A stretch of DNA of 64,000 nucleotides from JBBROS01 sp965217935 (GCA_965217935.1 OZ244581.1:620001-684000); one strand, 5' to 3'; shown: positions 37,731 to 46,483, counted from the stretch's first letter. Made by a program: numbers and translations. Notes: generated from the sequence alone by a model not told the origin.

Positions 37731-39678
37731 GCCGAAGGATCGTCGGCTCCACGCCATCAAGCGTGACCTCGGCCCGGTCGGACACCCGCCTGTGGCCCGC
37801 ACCCCTCACATCCTCGATGGCAAACTGCCGGGCCAACCGCAAACCGACGCGGCCCGGCGCGCCCCAGGGCCGCCCGGCCTGAAGCGACACGATCAGCGAC
37901 GGGCCAGCCTCGAACCAACGCGCCTCCATCCCGGTTGCCAGCCGGCCGTCCGGCCCAAGCATCGTCACCCGCGGCGTGGCATGCGCCTCTCGCAACAGCG
38001 ACGCCAGCGCCTCCAGCACATCGGGGCTGGTCTCCTCGCCGGTCGCCCGCACCGCCTGCGGGTGCGGCACGCCGGGCAGCGGCAAGCGGTCACGCCGCCG
38101 CCCGTGTCCGTCATACAGGCCCGGCTCGGTATCCGCGAACACGGCCCCTCCGCCCGCGCGGAACGCCCGGATCGCCTCCACCTCCCTATCCGACAGCGCG
38201 ATGGCATGGGGCAGGATCAGCACCTTCACCCCGTCCAGCATCCCCCGCGCCAGCATCTGGCTCGACACGAACCGAGGCTGGACCCCGATCTCGGCCAACC
38301 GCTGCGCGATCACCCGCCGACTGGCCCGCCAGGCGTCGTCGTCGTATTCCCGCTCGGCATCGCGCGCCGCCCAATGCCGGTTGCCCGCCCGCCGGTCAAG
38401 CAGCCATTGCAGGCGGAAGCTTTCCTGGCTGTAGAGCAATGCCACCGGGTCCGGGCTGGGCCGCGCCTCGCGCAACGCGGGCATCGCCGCCCCGATGTCA
38501 TGGGCAAGCTGCGCGATCTCACGTCCGCGCGGGCCGGGGCTGCCATCCGGCGCCACCACGTCGTCAGCCTCGTCCCACACCACCATGCCGCGCCCGCCAT
38601 GCAGCACGCTGCGCCAGGCGGCATGCACCTCCCGCGGCCCTCGTCCGAAGCTGGTCCGCAACGGGATCAGCGCCGGGTTGAACGCCTGCGCGAGGTCGAG
38701 CGCGTTGCCGTAGTCGTAAATCTCCATCACGTCGACCGAGGGGGCCAGCAACGCGTAGTCGTAGCCGCCCCAACCCGGCACCTGCGCGCCCTCGATCGCC
38801 GCCAGGGCGGACGGGCTTGCGGCATGGAGCGCATCGGTCCCCGCACGCACCGCCCGCGCGAACGCGACATCCATCCACGCCTTGAAATCCGACCACGCCG
38901 AGTAATTCCCGTCCGTCCGCCGCAGCGCCGCGTCCGTCAGCTCCGGCTCGACCGCATCCCAGGTCGCGTACGCGCTCCCCCATTGCCGGTTGAGCGCATC
39001 GAGGCTCCCATACTCGCCCCGGAGCCACGCCCGCATCCCAGCCAACGACGCCGGCGCGACATCCGCGTCCCAGGCCGCTGCCAGGTCGCCGATCCCGGTC
39101 TCGTCACCCAGGTTGTAGAACAGCGGGTCGAACCGCGACATCTCCGCCGCGGCGCCGGCCAGGCGCAAACGGATGCGGCCGAGCCACGCCGGGTTTGACA
39201 GGCCGGGCTCGCGGATGAACGCGGCAGGATCGTGCGGGTCGGCGCGATAGCGGGCCTTCGCGGCATCGAACTGCCACGTTGCCGCCTTGCCGGGCGCATA
39301 GCGGTGATAGGGCGAGTAGAAGTCCGTCGCGATGTTTTCCAGATAGAACGAAAGCCCGGCTGCTTGCAGCGCAGCCCGCTTGCGCTGATCGATCTTGCCC
39401 ATGCTGGCCCGCACCATGCCGCCGGTGAAGCCGAGCGCCGCCAAGCCTTCGATCTGCGCCGGCGCCCGATCCTGCCACATCAGCACCTGCCACTGGTCCC
39501 AACGCCCATCCGCGCGGACCACGCACGGCCACAGCAGCGCGAGCCACAGCGCCAGCCTTAGGGCTCGTTCGCAAGCAAGCGCTGCGAATTCGCCCGAGGA
39601 ACGAACCCTAAAGCTTTGTTTTGTTATGCAACCTTGTCGGCGTGCGACCGCACTTGCCGCCGACGCCGCCCTTACCAT
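37717..39678 (-). CDS. GH42-like exported glycosidase
   Basis: About 653 aa. A hydrophobic export segment (LRLALWLALLWPCVVRA) precedes DGRWDQWQVLMWQDRAPAQI. The barrel has FYNLGDETGIGDL (acid/base Glu candidate), an Ala/Trp-rich middle, and GMVVWDEADDVV. The C-terminal half holds a beta-galactosidase trimerisation-like fold (ILPHAIALSDREVEAIRAFR, GGGAVFADTEPGLYD). The start is doubtful: ATG 39678 lies at the edge of a dispersed repeat and the N-terminal 40 residues look non-coding. Substrate unknown, probably a plant or self polysaccharide. Confidence 0.75.
   Translation of the reverse strand: MVRAASAASAVARRQGCITKQSFRVRSSGEFAALACERALRLALWLALLWPCVVRADGRWDQWQVLMWQDRAPAQIEGLAALGFTGGMVRASMGKIDQRKRAALQAAGLSFYLENIATDFYSPYHRYAPGKAATWQFDAAKARYRADPHDPAAFIREPGLSNPAWLGRIRLRLAGAAAEMSRFDPLFYNLGDETGIGDLAAAWDADVAPASLAGMRAWLRGEYGSLDALNRQWGSAYATWDAVEPELTDAALRRTDGNYSAWSDFKAWMDVAFARAVRAGTDALHAASPSALAAIEGAQVPGWGGYDYALLAPSVDVMEIYDYGNALDLAQAFNPALIPLRTSFGRGPREVHAAWRSVLHGGRGMVVWDEADDVVAPDGSPGPRGREIAQLAHDIGAAMPALREARPSPDPVALLYSQESFRLQWLLDRRAGNRHWAARDAEREYDDDAWRASRRVIAQRLAEIGVQPRFVSSQMLARGMLDGVKVLILPHAIALSDREVEAIRAFRAGGGAVFADTEPGLYDGHGRRRDRLPLPGVPHPQAVRATGEETSPDVLEALASLLREAHATPRVTMLGPDGRLATGMEARWFEAGPSLIVSLQAGRPWGAPGRVGLRLARQFAIEDVRGAGHRRVSDRAEVTLDGVEPTILRLSPP
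39558..39611. repeat. Inverted repeat near the 5' end of the GH42-like gene
   Basis: TTAGGGCTCGTTC (39558-39570) is opposed by GAACGAACCCTAA (39599-39611): 13-base arms with one mismatch and a 28-base loop. It overlaps the start region of the glycosidase and may be a regulatory hairpin, an operator or a mobile-element end. Confidence 0.6.
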
Positions 39679-39787
39679 CCTAAGCAGGCATCCGCGGCTT
39701 ATGCCACGGATACCTGCTGAGGGATTTTTGAAGACGCATCATTTTTCGCCTTGTGACGGCGAGCCGTCCCGCGAAATGATGCTTAGC
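39677..39787. repeat. Dispersed 111-bp structured repeat, copy A
   Basis: Aligns without gaps to 42832-42942 (94 of 111 positions identical by hand count). First hairpin: arm CCTAAGCAGGCATCCGCGGC (39678-39697), loop TTAT, arm 39702-39721. Second hairpin from ATCATTT to AAATGAT encloses GACGGCGAGCCGTC. It overlaps the last 49 bases of the beta-helix gene ending at 39739. Confidence 0.9.
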
Positions 39788-40746
39788 GCCTGCTTCACGG
39801 CCCGCTTCGCCTCACCCGCGGCAGCCCGGCCGCCTGCCAGCATCTCCCGAGCCGCCTGGCCCGCCCGGTGCCGCCACAGCCCGGCGCTGCTCACCACGCT
39901 GTCCCCGGCGCCGACCCTGTTCGCGGCCAGAACGGGCGCCGCGTCCATCCAATCGAGCAGCAACCGAAGCGGCTGTCCGGTCCGGTTTACCAACCGGTTG
40001 CCCCGCAGCTCGGCCCCCTCGCCGCTCGCGACCACGGCCGCAGCATGGGGCGGCAACGCCGGGCCAACCGTCAGCAGATTGTCCTGCATGACCAGCACCC
40101 CGCCGCCCGCCTGCACCGCGGCGCCGGCGCCAGGGGCCGACCCGGCGCCGATTTGATTGCCCACCAGCTCCGAACGGGCGGCATTGGTCACGATCTGCGC
40201 CCCCTTCACCGCGTCGAATACCGAACGCTCAACCCGCAGCAGCCCGACCACCCCCACCATCAACGCCGCTGTCGGCCGCTCCCCGGCAACGCCTCCGCCC
40301 TCGAACCGGCACTCCACGACACGGACCTGGCCGGCCCCGCCCTGCGCCGCCAGCACCCCCACCTCGTTATCGGCGAAGCGCACGCGCTCCAAGCTCAGGC
40401 CCTGCGCCTCCAATCGGATGCCGGCGCCGTTCCGGTCCGCCACCCGGGCGCGCGCGAGCGTGACGTCCCTCACCGTCAAGTTGCCGCCGCGCGCGACCAG
40501 CAACGCCTTGCCTTCGCATATCCGGTCGGTCAGCACCGCGCCGGGACCCTCCAGCACCAGGTTCCGCTGCCGCAACACCGCGCACTCGTAATAAGCGCCC
40601 GGCGCAAGATGAATCGTATCGCCGTCCGCTGCCGCCGCGACCGCCGCCGCCAGGGTCGGCCACGCTCCCTCTTCCACGCGCAGCACCCGAGCCCAAGCCG
40701 GCCCGGCGCACGCCAGCAGCAGCAGCAGGAAAACCAGCCGCCTCAT
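39739..40746 (-). CDS. Exported right-handed beta-helix protein (second of tandem pair)
   Basis: 335 aa with a signal peptide (MRRLVFLLLLLACAGPAWA). The rest is repeated beta-helix coils: DGDTIHLAPGAYYECAVLRQ, LVLEGPGAVLTDRICEGKAL, RDVTLARARVADRNGAGIRL, as in the parallel beta-helix/pectate-lyase fold. It directly follows a paralogue (TGAATG junction), implying duplication and one transcript. The last residues (SIISRDGSPSQGEK) are encoded by the dispersed repeat, so the C-terminus may have been rewritten by it. Role perhaps in polysaccharide binding or processing. Confidence 0.8.
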   Translation of the reverse strand: MRRLVFLLLLLACAGPAWARVLRVEEGAWPTLAAAVAAAADGDTIHLAPGAYYECAVLRQRNLVLEGPGAVLTDRICEGKALLVARGGNLTVRDVTLARARVADRNGAGIRLEAQGLSLERVRFADNEVGVLAAQGGAGQVRVVECRFEGGGVAGERPTAALMVGVVGLLRVERSVFDAVKGAQIVTNAARSELVGNQIGAGSAPGAGAAVQAGGGVLVMQDNLLTVGPALPPHAAAVVASGEGAELRGNRLVNRTGQPLRLLLDWMDAAPVLAANRVGAGDSVVSSAGLWRHRAGQAAREMLAGGRAAAGEAKRAVKQALSIISRDGSPSQGEK

Positions 40747-41691
40747 TCACCGGGCAGGCGCAACGCTGCCATCCCCGCTCAACGGCTGCACCCGTCCGCT
40801 CAGCCGGTTGTTCCGCAGCACCGCCTCGGTCGCCGTCAGGTTCCGCACGAAGATCGTCTCGAAGCTGCCGTCGTTGCGGAAGCCGTTGTTCTCGATCACG
40901 ATTTCGGGCGTCGGCTGCGTCACGCCCTCGGCGCCAACGACGATCGCCGCCGAGTGGTTCTCCGCCTCCGGCCCCTTTTCCAGCGTGCTGTCCCGCACCA
41001 GTAGGCTGCCGCCGACAGGCTGCTCGATGAGGTAGCTCGCCGTTCCCTCCGGCCCGTCCACGATGGTGCAGCCGATCACCTCGGTCCGCGCCGCCCGCGA
41101 CTTGATGTGATGCCCCTGCTTGGTGCCGAAGAACCGGCTGCGCTCGATATGCAGCAGCTTGGCATTGTTGACGTAGATGCCGTGGGCGCAGTTCGACCCT
41201 GTGGGGCACGTGCCGTTCCGGTCGAACACGCTGTCCTTGACCGTGATCACCCCGGGGCTGGCCGGCGTGGACAGGATGCCGTTCTGGTTGTTGATGAAAT
41301 ACACCGTCTCCACCGCCAGATTCGGGCCCTCGTTGCGAATGCCCGCGCCGTTCAAGTCCGGCACCCGGGCCCGCGTCAGCGTCAGGTTCCGCACGGTGAT
41401 ATGATCACCCGTCGTGATGAACAGGCCCTTGCCGCCGCAGGCCTTGTCGGTGATCACCACCGCCTTCGGGTCGCCGGCGCCCTCGATCGTCAGGTTGTCC
41501 GCACGCCACGTCGCGCAGTCGAAATACTGACCGGGCTGGATCATCACCGTGTCGCCGGCGCGGGCAGCGGCAGCCGCGGCCGATGGCCGCGCATACGGCT
41601 TGCCCGGCCCCACGTCGAGCGTTCGCGCCTGGGCCCCGAGCGACGCCCCGGCGCTCATGGCAACCAGGCAAGCCAACCGTCCAAGCAGCAT
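40747..41691 (-). CDS. Exported right-handed beta-helix protein (first of tandem pair)
   Basis: 314 aa, ATG 41691 after GGAGAG, with signal peptide MLLGRLACLVAMSAGASLGA then QA. Beta-helix coils such as AGDTVMIQPGQYFDCATWRA, RNLTLTRARVPDLNGAGIRN and GIYVNNAKLLHIERSRFFG. Clearly homologous to the downstream gene, with the same coil order. No catalytic residues can be named. Probably periplasmic or surface exposed. Confidence 0.82.
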   Translation of the reverse strand: MLLGRLACLVAMSAGASLGAQARTLDVGPGKPYARPSAAAAAARAGDTVMIQPGQYFDCATWRADNLTIEGAGDPKAVVITDKACGGKGLFITTGDHITVRNLTLTRARVPDLNGAGIRNEGPNLAVETVYFINNQNGILSTPASPGVITVKDSVFDRNGTCPTGSNCAHGIYVNNAKLLHIERSRFFGTKQGHHIKSRAARTEVIGCTIVDGPEGTASYLIEQPVGGSLLVRDSTLEKGPEAENHSAAIVVGAEGVTQPTPEIVIENNGFRNDGSFETIFVRNLTATEAVLRNNRLSGRVQPLSGDGSVAPAR

Positions 41692-41905
41692 CTGCGCGAC
41701 TCTCCATCGAAACGAAGGCGCACCCTACTTCAACCTGAAGCGTAATGCCAAGTTAACCAACATGCGCCTGTTGCGCACATCAGCGTGGCCAGCGATGCGC
41801 CTCGCGAACAATTCGGCTTGATGGCCGGGCCAAGCGGCCTCATCTTGCTGTTGACCGCGAAGGCCCGGCATCCAACCGTGGCCGCTGAACCCCACGAGGT
41901 CCGCC

Positions 41906-42331
41906 GTGCCCGACCAGTCTCCGCAAAACCTTTGGCAACCCGACCGCACTCCCGCCAAGCCGTCCTGGCCCGTGCCGACCCTCTTGACCGCCCTGTGGCG
42001 CGGCGCGCGTTTCCTTTGCCCGGCCTGCGGCAAGACCCACGCCTTCGCGGGATTTTTGAAAGTCAGGCCGGAATGCCCGAACTGCGGCGCCCCGCTCGGA
42101 CGTTTCCGCGCCGATGACGCGCCTCCCTATTTCACCCTGTTCATCGTCGGCCATCTGCTTGTGCCCATCATCTACGAGGTCGAGGTCAGCTACCATCCCG
42201 ATCTCTGGCTCCAGGCCGCCGTCTTTCTCCCAGCCGCGCTCATCTTGACCCTCGGGCTGCTCCGCCCGGTCAAAGGGGCCACGCTCGGCCTGATGCTCAA
42301 GCTCGGGATGGTCGCTCAAGCGGACGATTGA
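41906..42331 (+). CDS. DUF983 membrane protein
   Basis: 141 aa. Zinc-ribbon-like pair CPACGKTHAFAGFLKV and CPNCGAPLGRFRADDAP, then two transmembrane helices (PYFTLFIVGHLLVPIIYEVE, and AAVFLPAALILTLGLLRPVKG), the DUF983 architecture. GTG 41906. In many alphaproteobacteria it lies near cytochrome oxidase or NUDIX genes; here it stands alone. Function unknown. Confidence 0.88.
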   Translation: MPDQSPQNLWQPDRTPAKPSWPVPTLLTALWRGARFLCPACGKTHAFAGFLKVRPECPNCGAPLGRFRADDAPPYFTLFIVGHLLVPIIYEVEVSYHPDLWLQAAVFLPAALILTLGLLRPVKGATLGLMLKLGMVAQADD

Positions 42332-42983
42332 GCCAGCGCCATAGGGGACCTGAACGGCAGTCGCTCGCTTGGTCCGGGCACGATGGCTTCGGTTGATAGC
42401 ATGCCGACTCTCCTTCGGAAAACTCTGCGCAGCCAATTGGCTGATCTGCCGATAGCGAACCTATTTAACTAAAACCGATGCATTAAATAGTTTCGCAGCC
42501 TATTTGTCTGATCTTTCAGAATTTATGATCACTGTAAGGCCAAACTTTCACGTCCGGTCTTGATGAACCGTCCCACGGTTCTGCCGATTTTTATGTAATG
42601 ATGGGTCGCATTGCCAAGTTCGGCGACACGGTTTCCCTCAGCGCGGCTTTGGCCGTTTCCGGATGATCTGACCGCATGGTCATCGTCACGTCATATCCGA
42701 TCAACGATCGGTCGCGCGAACGATTGTCCGCCGCTCTCAAAGATGCGACCAAGCCCGACTGACAATAAGCGAGCAACCGCCGACCTCGCCAATCCCCGTC
42801 GCGATGCATCTGCGCGTTGCCGACATCCCCGTCCTAAGCGGACATTCGTGGCTTGTGCCACGAATGTCCGCTTAGGCGCCTTTGAAGACGGATCATTTTT
42901 CGCGTTGTGACGGCGAGCCGTCCCGCGAAATGATGCTTGGCGACGGCGCAGCGTCCTGGCCGGTCCTCAAGCGAGACGGCCGT
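42332..42983. other. Gene-free interval containing the structured repeat
   Basis: About 650 bp between convergent genes. 42400-42540 is AT-rich (for example AACCTATTTAACTAAAACC) with no supported gene. 42832-42942 is copy B of the dispersed repeat. Short open frames across the repeat have no ribosome sites. Confidence 0.6.
42832..42942. repeat. Dispersed 111-bp structured repeat, copy B
   Basis: Perfect 20-bp hairpin: CCTAAGCGGACATTCGTGGC (42833-42852), loop TTGT, and complementary arm 42857-42876. Then a second structured segment ending CGCGAAATGATGC. Lies just beyond the stop of the leftward sixA gene. Relative to copy A, several arm positions change in pairs so that base pairing is kept. 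Confidence 0.92.
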
Positions 42984-43502
42984 TCACCCCCCAGGCAAGT
43001 CCCTTGGAAAAATGAGCCGCACCAGCCGCCCCCCGCCCTCCTCCAAGCCCGCCCAAGGCCCGGTTACGGAAAACTCCGCCAGCGCCCCTGAAGGATACCT
43101 TTCACCCAGCCGCCGCATGTTCTCGTCAAATGCCTGCCCGCCCGCAAGCAGCATCGCCAGCTCGTGCAGCCCCGGGTTATGCCCGACCAGCAGAACGCTG
43201 CGGACCGTGCTCGCAACCCCTTGCAGCGTCTCCAGCAACCCCCCCGCCGTCGCCAGGTAAAGACGGTCCATCGCCTCGATCAGCGGCGTCTCCGCCCAAG
43301 GCTCCAGCGCCGCCAGCGTCTGCTGCGTCCGCTTGGCGGTGCTGACCAGAACCAGGTCAGGCTCCAGCCCTAGATCCGCCATCACCGTCCGCATCGCCGC
43401 CGCCGCCCGCCGCCCGCGCGCATTGAGCGGCCGGTCGCTGTCGGCGAGTCCCCGGTCTTCCCAGGACGATTTGGCATGCCGAAGCAGCAGGAGCTGGCGC
43501 AT
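42984..43502 (-). CDS. sixA: SixA-like phosphohistidine phosphatase
   Basis: 172 aa of the histidine phosphatase superfamily. The N-terminus QLLLLRHAKSSW holds the catalytic RHxK, followed by DRPLNARGRRAA, VSTAKRTQQT and the second catalytic His in LLVGHNPGLHELAMLL. ATG 43502 is chosen because the RHAKSSW motif must start within 15 residues; longer frames are open but non-conserved. Divergent from the SDR-phrB pair. Confidence 0.9.
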   Translation of the reverse strand: MRQLLLLRHAKSSWEDRGLADSDRPLNARGRRAAAAMRTVMADLGLEPDLVLVSTAKRTQQTLAALEPWAETPLIEAMDRLYLATAGGLLETLQGVASTVRSVLLVGHNPGLHELAMLLAGGQAFDENMRRLGERYPSGALAEFSVTGPWAGLEEGGGRLVRLIFPRDLPGG

Positions 43503-43598
43503 GGGACAACACTGCCGAACCCAGCCCCGCCCCGCAAGCAGCCTTGCCGCGCCTCCCGCAGAGGCCACCTAAAAAAGCAGACAGGCAGAGGCAGCTTC

Positions 43599-44324
43599 AT
43601 GGCGGGATCAGTGATCATCATCGGCGCAACCGGATCGATCGGCGGCGCGCTCGCCCGCAAGACGGCCGCCCGGGGCGAAGCCTTGCACCTGATCGGGCGC
43701 GACCCGGCCAAGCTCGAATCCCTCGCCGCCGAGCTCGGCGCAACCCATGCCCAGGCCGACGTCCTCGACCCCGCCGCCCTCACAGAAGCCGTCCAGGCCG
43801 CCGGCTCGCCCATCGGCGGCCTCGCCTACTGCGTCGGCTCCATCCGCATCGTCCACGTCAAGCAGGCCAAGCCCGAGCACTTCGTCGACGATTTCCGCCT
43901 CAACGCCGTCGGCGCCGCCATCGCCATCGCCGCCGCCGCCGACGCCCTCCGCGCCGCCCCCGGCAGCGGCGTCGTCCTGTTCAGCACCGTCGCCGTCCGC
44001 GCCGGCTTCCCCGGCCATTGCGTCATCGCCGCCGCCAAGGGCGCCGTCGAAGGCATCGCCATCTCGCTCGCCGCCGAACTCGCCCCCAACGTGCGCGTCA
44101 ACTGCATCGCGCCCAGCCTCACCCGCTCGGCCATCGCCGCACCCCTGCTCCGCAACCCGGCCATGGAGAAGGCCCTCGCCCAAGCCCACGCCATCCCCCG
44201 CCTCGGCGAAGGCGAGGACGCCGCCGCCATGGCCGATTTCCTGCTCTCCCCCGCCGCCGGCTGGATCACCGGCCAGGTCATCGGCGTCGACGGCGGCCGG
44301 GGCGCCTTGCACACGAAGGGCTGA
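43599..44324 (+). CDS. Atypical short-chain dehydrogenase/reductase paired with photolyase
   Basis: 241 aa with an SDR cofactor loop VIIIGATGSIGGALARKTAA and conserved strands through IGVDGGRGAL. The active site is unusual: VVLFSTVAVRAG supplies the Ser, but the YxxxK motif reads IAAAK (within CVIAAAKGAVEG), so the catalytic Tyr is missing while Lys remains. It may be a non-redox or regulatory SDR. It is followed 2 bases later by phrB, so the two are cotranscribed. Confidence 0.85.
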   Translation: MAGSVIIIGATGSIGGALARKTAARGEALHLIGRDPAKLESLAAELGATHAQADVLDPAALTEAVQAAGSPIGGLAYCVGSIRIVHVKQAKPEHFVDDFRLNAVGAAIAIAAAADALRAAPGSGVVLFSTVAVRAGFPGHCVIAAAKGAVEGIAISLAAELAPNVRVNCIAPSLTRSAIAAPLLRNPAMEKALAQAHAIPRLGEGEDAAAMADFLLSPAAGWITGQVIGVDGGRGALHTKG

Positions 44325-44326
44325 CC

Positions 44327-45868
44327 ATGCCTGGCGCCCTCCGCGTCGTCCTCGGCGACCAATGCAGCCGCACCCTCTCCGCCCTGGACGACCTCGACCC
44401 GGCGCACGACACCGTGCTCATGGCCGAAGTCCTCTCCGAGTGCACCTACGTCAGGCACCACCCGAAGAAGATCATCCTCGTCCTCTCCGCCATGCGCCAC
44501 TTCGCCCACGCCCTGCGCGCCCGCGGCGTCCAGGTCGACTACGTAACCCTCGACGACCCGGCCAACACCCAATCCCTCCGCACCGAACTTCAGCGCGCCG
44601 CCGCCCGTCGCCGCCCGGACCGCATCGTCGCCACCGAATCCGGCGAGTGGCGGCTCGAACTCGACATGCGCGGTTGGCAGGACGCCGCCGGCGTCGAGAC
44701 CGACATCCGCGACGACACCCGCTTCCTCTGCCGCAAGCGCGAGTTCCGCGCCTGGGCCTCCGGCCGCAAATCCCTCCGCATGGAATTCTTCTACCGCGAG
44801 ATGCGCCGCCGCTACGCGATCCTGATGGACGAAGACGCCCCCGCCGGCGGGCGCTGGAACTACGACCCCGAGAACCGCAAGAAACTGCCCAAAAGCCTCG
44901 CCGGCCCCCCCACCCCCGCCTTCCCCCCCGACGAGATCACCCAAGCCGTCGTAGTCCTGGTCGCTGCCCGCTTCCCCGGCCATTTCGGCGATGCCGAGGG
45001 CTTCAACCTTCCCGTCACCGCCCGCGACGCCGAGCGCGCCCTCGCCGACTTTATCCAGAACCGCCTGCCCCGGTTCGGCGATTGGCAGGACACCATGAAA
45101 ACCGGCGAGAGCACCCTGTTCCACGCCCTGATCTCCACCTCACTGAACACCGGCCTGCTCGACCCGCTGCACGCCTGCCGGGCCGCCGAAGCCGCCTACC
45201 GCGCCGGCGCCGCCCCGCTCAACGCCGTCGAAGGCTTCATCCGCCAGATTCTCGGCTGGCGCGAATACGTCCGCGGCGTCTACTGGCTGCACGTCCCCGA
45301 ATACCGCCATCTGAACGGCCTCGGCGCCGCCCGCCCCTTGCCCTGGTTCTACTGGACCGGCGAGACCCGCATGAACTGCCTCCACCACGCCATCGCCGAC
45401 ACCAGGCGCCACGCCTACGCCCACCACATCCAGCGCTTAATGGTCACCGGCAACTTCGCCCTCCTCGCCGGGCTGCACCCGGACGAGGTCGACGAATGGT
45501 ACCTCATCGTCTATGCCGACGCCTACGAGTGGGTCGAGATGCCCAACGTCCGCGGCATGGCGCTGCACGCCGACGGCGGCATCATGGGCAGCAAGCCCTA
45601 CGCCAGCTCCGGCGCCTACATCGACCGCATGAGCGACTACTGCCGCGGCTGCCGCTACGACGTGAAGCAGCAAACCGGCGACGACGCCTGCCCCTTCAAC
45701 GCCCTTTACTGGGACTTCATCGCCCGCCATCGGGACCGCTTCGCCCAGAACAACCGCATGGCCATGCCCGTCCGCACTCTCGCCCGCATGGACCCGGCCC
45801 GCCTCGCCGCCATTCGCGACCGCGCGAGCGTCTTTCTGGCCAAGATGGATGCGGGCGAGCCCGTCTGA
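44327..45868 (+). CDS. phrB: Iron-sulfur (6-4) photolyase / FeS-BCP (PhrB type)
   Basis: 513 aa of the FeS bacterial cryptochrome/photolyase group, which repairs (6-4) photoproducts with FAD, a ribolumazine-type antenna and a [4Fe-4S] cluster. The four cluster cysteines are visible: RMNCLHHA (about residue 348) and DYCRGCRYD...DDACPFN (about 436-455). FAD region: TGESTLFHALISTSLNTGLL, ILGWREYVRGVYW, VEMPNVRGMALHADGG. N-terminal antenna domain LRVVLGDQCSRTL. In an operon with the SDR. Confidence 0.95.
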   Translation: MPGALRVVLGDQCSRTLSALDDLDPAHDTVLMAEVLSECTYVRHHPKKIILVLSAMRHFAHALRARGVQVDYVTLDDPANTQSLRTELQRAAARRRPDRIVATESGEWRLELDMRGWQDAAGVETDIRDDTRFLCRKREFRAWASGRKSLRMEFFYREMRRRYAILMDEDAPAGGRWNYDPENRKKLPKSLAGPPTPAFPPDEITQAVVVLVAARFPGHFGDAEGFNLPVTARDAERALADFIQNRLPRFGDWQDTMKTGESTLFHALISTSLNTGLLDPLHACRAAEAAYRAGAAPLNAVEGFIRQILGWREYVRGVYWLHVPEYRHLNGLGAARPLPWFYWTGETRMNCLHHAIADTRRHAYAHHIQRLMVTGNFALLAGLHPDEVDEWYLIVYADAYEWVEMPNVRGMALHADGGIMGSKPYASSGAYIDRMSDYCRGCRYDVKQQTGDDACPFNALYWDFIARHRDRFAQNNRMAMPVRTLARMDPARLAAIRDRASVFLAKMDAGEPV

Positions 45869-46010
45869 ACCAGTACGGGCAGGAACAAAACTCGCTGACC
45901 ACACGCGTGCCCAATCAGCGCCGTTTGTTTGCCGTATTGCCGGGCTTTCCTTCTACCCTGTAATGCAGTTATTACACATTGGTTAACAAACACCATCAAA
46001 GGACTTCCAA

Positions 46011-46433
46011 ATGACGCGTACTCGCCTTCTTCAAGCCGCAGCGCTCGCACTGGCGCTCGCCCCCGCCGCCGCCTTCGCTCAAAGCACGACCGAACCGGCC
46101 CAGGGCGCCAACCCGCCGGGCACCGCCGCGAGCCGCACCTTCGACCGCGCCGCCGGCACCGACACTTCCGGCGCTTACCCGAGCCAAGCCGACGGCACTA
46201 AAGGGAACCCGAAGGGCACCGCCGCCAGCCGCGCCGCCAAGCGCGCCAGGAATAAGACGGTCGGCGCGCCGAAAGACGCCCAGAACCTGAAGAACAACTC
46301 CGCCACCCGCACGCTCGACCGCGCCGCCGGCACTGACAACTCCGGCGCCTACCCCACCCAGGCCGACGGCATGCCCGGCAACCCGAAAGGCACGGCAGTC
46401 AGCCGCGCCCTCGGCACGACCGACAAGAAGTAA
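46011..46433 (+). CDS. Small exported protein with two internal repeats
   Basis: 140 aa with a cleavable signal peptide (LLQAAALALALAPAAAFA, then QST). The mature part has two related units: RTFDRAAGTDTSGAYPSQAD and RTLDRAAGTDNSGAYPTQAD, each followed by a GNPKGTA-x-SRA motif. Gly/Ala/Thr/Asp rich and probably disordered. No family recognised. Upstream AAAGGAC is the ribosome site; a terminator hairpin follows. Likely periplasmic and abundant. Confidence 0.8.
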   Translation: MTRTRLLQAAALALALAPAAAFAQSTTEPAQGANPPGTAASRTFDRAAGTDTSGAYPSQADGTKGNPKGTAASRAAKRARNKTVGAPKDAQNLKNNSATRTLDRAAGTDNSGAYPTQADGMPGNPKGTAVSRALGTTDKK

Positions 46434-46444
46434 TCAGGCAAACC

Positions 46445-46471
46445 TGGCGCCGGGCCTGAGACCCGGCGCCA
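46445..46471 (+). terminator. Rho-independent-like hairpin
   Basis: TGGCGCCGGG (46445-46454) pairs perfectly with CCCGGCGCCA (46462-46471), loop CCTGAGA, 11 bases after the stop of the repeat protein. T-run is weak (CTTGTT). Confidence 0.7.
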
Positions 46472-46483
46472 ACGCTTGTTCAC

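Noticed and set aside
37336..39198. 620-aa frame antisense to the GH42-like gene
   Set aside because: Arg/Pro/His-rich shadow; the minus strand shows the glycosidase and trimerisation motifs.
42882..43091. Small ORF over the structured repeat, with a similar peptide in the other copy
   Set aside because: Peptide similarity follows from DNA identity; substitutions preserve base pairing, not codons, and there is no ribosome site.
43747..45963. 738-aa frame overlapping the SDR and photolyase
   Set aside because: Extreme Pro/Arg/Ser low complexity; the SDR and PhrB frames carry all conserved motifs.
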